Part shown: piece after piece, positions 63,634 to 64,000 of the stretch
Position numbering within the stretch: position 1 is the first letter of the stretch
Layout: every line of letters starts with the position of its first letter
Assembly: GCA_963784995.1 (NCBI GenBank)
Contig: CAWATZ010000007.1
Location: 496,001 to 560,000 of the forward strand
Direction of reading: 5' to 3'
Source of the DNA: CAWATZ01 sp963784995
Lineage (GTDB): Bacteria > Planctomycetota > Planctomycetia > Gemmatales > Gemmataceae
Length of the DNA: 64,000 nt
Notes under the pieces: generated by a model
Databases searched by the model: none
What the model was told of the DNA's origin: nothing
The model's input: only the letters and a program-made list of their open reading frames with translations
Position numbers and translations under genes: made by a program

Positions 63634-64000
63634 ATGTTTGCCAACGTGACCTGCCCTGCCTGCAAGCACAGGTACTGGCTTCCGGAAGGGGAAATGGCCA
63701 GCCGGCAAATCTGCCCCAGCTGCCAATCTCCGTTCGTTGCCGGCAAGTCGGTGGCCGAGGCCAAACCGAACGCCCCGGCCGGCACGCCTGCGTGCGCTCC
63801 GGCCGGCAGGCCGGCCTGCGCTTCAGCCCAGCCCAGCTACTCCAAGACCATGCTCGCGGACACGGCGCCGCCGATCAAGTACAACTGCCCGCGCTGCAAG
63901 GCACCGCTGGAGGCCCCGGCGAGCGAAGCGGGGACGAAGAAGAACTGTCCCAACTGCTCGCAGCGGCTGCAGGTGCCGAACCAGCCGAAGCCGGAGCCCG
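63634..64000 (+). CDS. Zinc-ribbon protein, cut by window edge
   Basis: The frame from the ATG at 63634 (GTAAGGA upstream) is open to the right edge, at least 122 residues. The N-terminus has CPACKHRYWLPEGEMASRQI with a second CxxC close by; a second ribbon has CPRCKAPLEAPASEAG, then CPNC. The linker is Pro/Ala-rich. Like other ribbon proteins here it may be the start of a longer membrane protein; the remainder is outside the window. Confidence 0.65.
   Translation, partial: MFANVTCPACKHRYWLPEGEMASRQICPSCQSPFVAGKSVAEAKPNAPAGTPACAPAGRPACASAQPSYSKTMLADTAPPIKYNCPRCKAPLEAPASEAGTKKNCPNCSQRLQVPNQPKPEP

Noticed and set aside
61450..63726. 758-residue minus-strand frame
   Set aside because: Shadow of the three plus-strand genes; the zinc-finger and coupled starts support the plus strand.
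1..64000. tRNA, rRNA, riboswitch or insertion-sequence transposase genes
   Set aside because: None recognised on either strand by reading; a covariance-model scan was not possible.

Overview
The window looks like chromosome of a GC-rich planctomycete, most likely of the Gemmataceae. The evidence is a TIGR02996-type N-terminal domain on a leucine-rich repeat protein, surface proteins with the planctomycete LEDR/LENR-P N-terminal motif, many small zinc-ribbon/membrane proteins, an ECF sigma remnant, a Gfo/Idh/MocA oxidoreductase with a Tat-type leader, heptose-type LPS genes, and about a dozen families of long intergenic palindromes. I see no tRNA, rRNA, transposase or phage gene.

Layout. 1-5.7 kb: a secreted TPR-WD40 protein (cut by the left edge), a secreted protein of unknown function, and a scar in which the 5' end of an ECF sigma gene abuts the 3' end of a sulfatase gene. 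6.3-17.1 kb: a complete type I-C CRISPR-Cas locus (cas3-cas5-cas8-cas7-cas4-cas1-cas2, then an array of 36 repeats and 35 spacers). cas8 carries a well-placed internal start for Cas11. Between cas3 and cas5 lies one diverged array-type repeat in the opposite orientation, followed on its own strand by a spacer-like stretch and a terminator-like hairpin. This candidate antisense CRISPR-like RNA is the most interesting feature of the window.

17.2-28.6 kb: accessory and surface functions (zinc-ribbon membrane protein, UspA, TPR-transglutaminase, multidomain GH5 cellulase, LRR protein, nitrilase-family hydrolase, cupin, calpain-like protease). 28.6-30.7 kb: UbiD-family decarboxylase and an AhpD-like protein, divergent from 30.9-39.9 kb: an LPS lipid A/core cluster (lpxK, a DHS-like gene, hldE, a heptosyltransferase, two sugar/LPS kinases, a family 4 glycosyltransferase). 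40-43.7 kb: two Gly/Pro-rich secreted proteins. 44-47.6 kb: sugar ABC ATPase and binding lipoprotein, without a permease. 47.9-56.9 kb: GH63-like glucosidase, phosphate butyryltransferase, a four-ACT aspartokinase, a small protein plus HEPN-like protein pair, an ALG10-like membrane protein and a DUF6807/PmoA-like protein. 56.9-64 kb: Gfo/Idh/MocA oxidoreductase and a run of co-directional zinc-ribbon/CxxC proteins that leaves the window.

Two things shape the annotation. Six genes need a one-base frame change to be read through (cas3, the transglutaminase, two kinases, aspartokinase, a zinc-ribbon protein); most sit in short G/C runs, so base-level assembly errors are likely. Gaps between genes are filled with palindromic elements. 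One family has terminal inverted repeats up to 19 bp, some copies abut or enclose others, and pieces of such elements lie inside two coding sequences.
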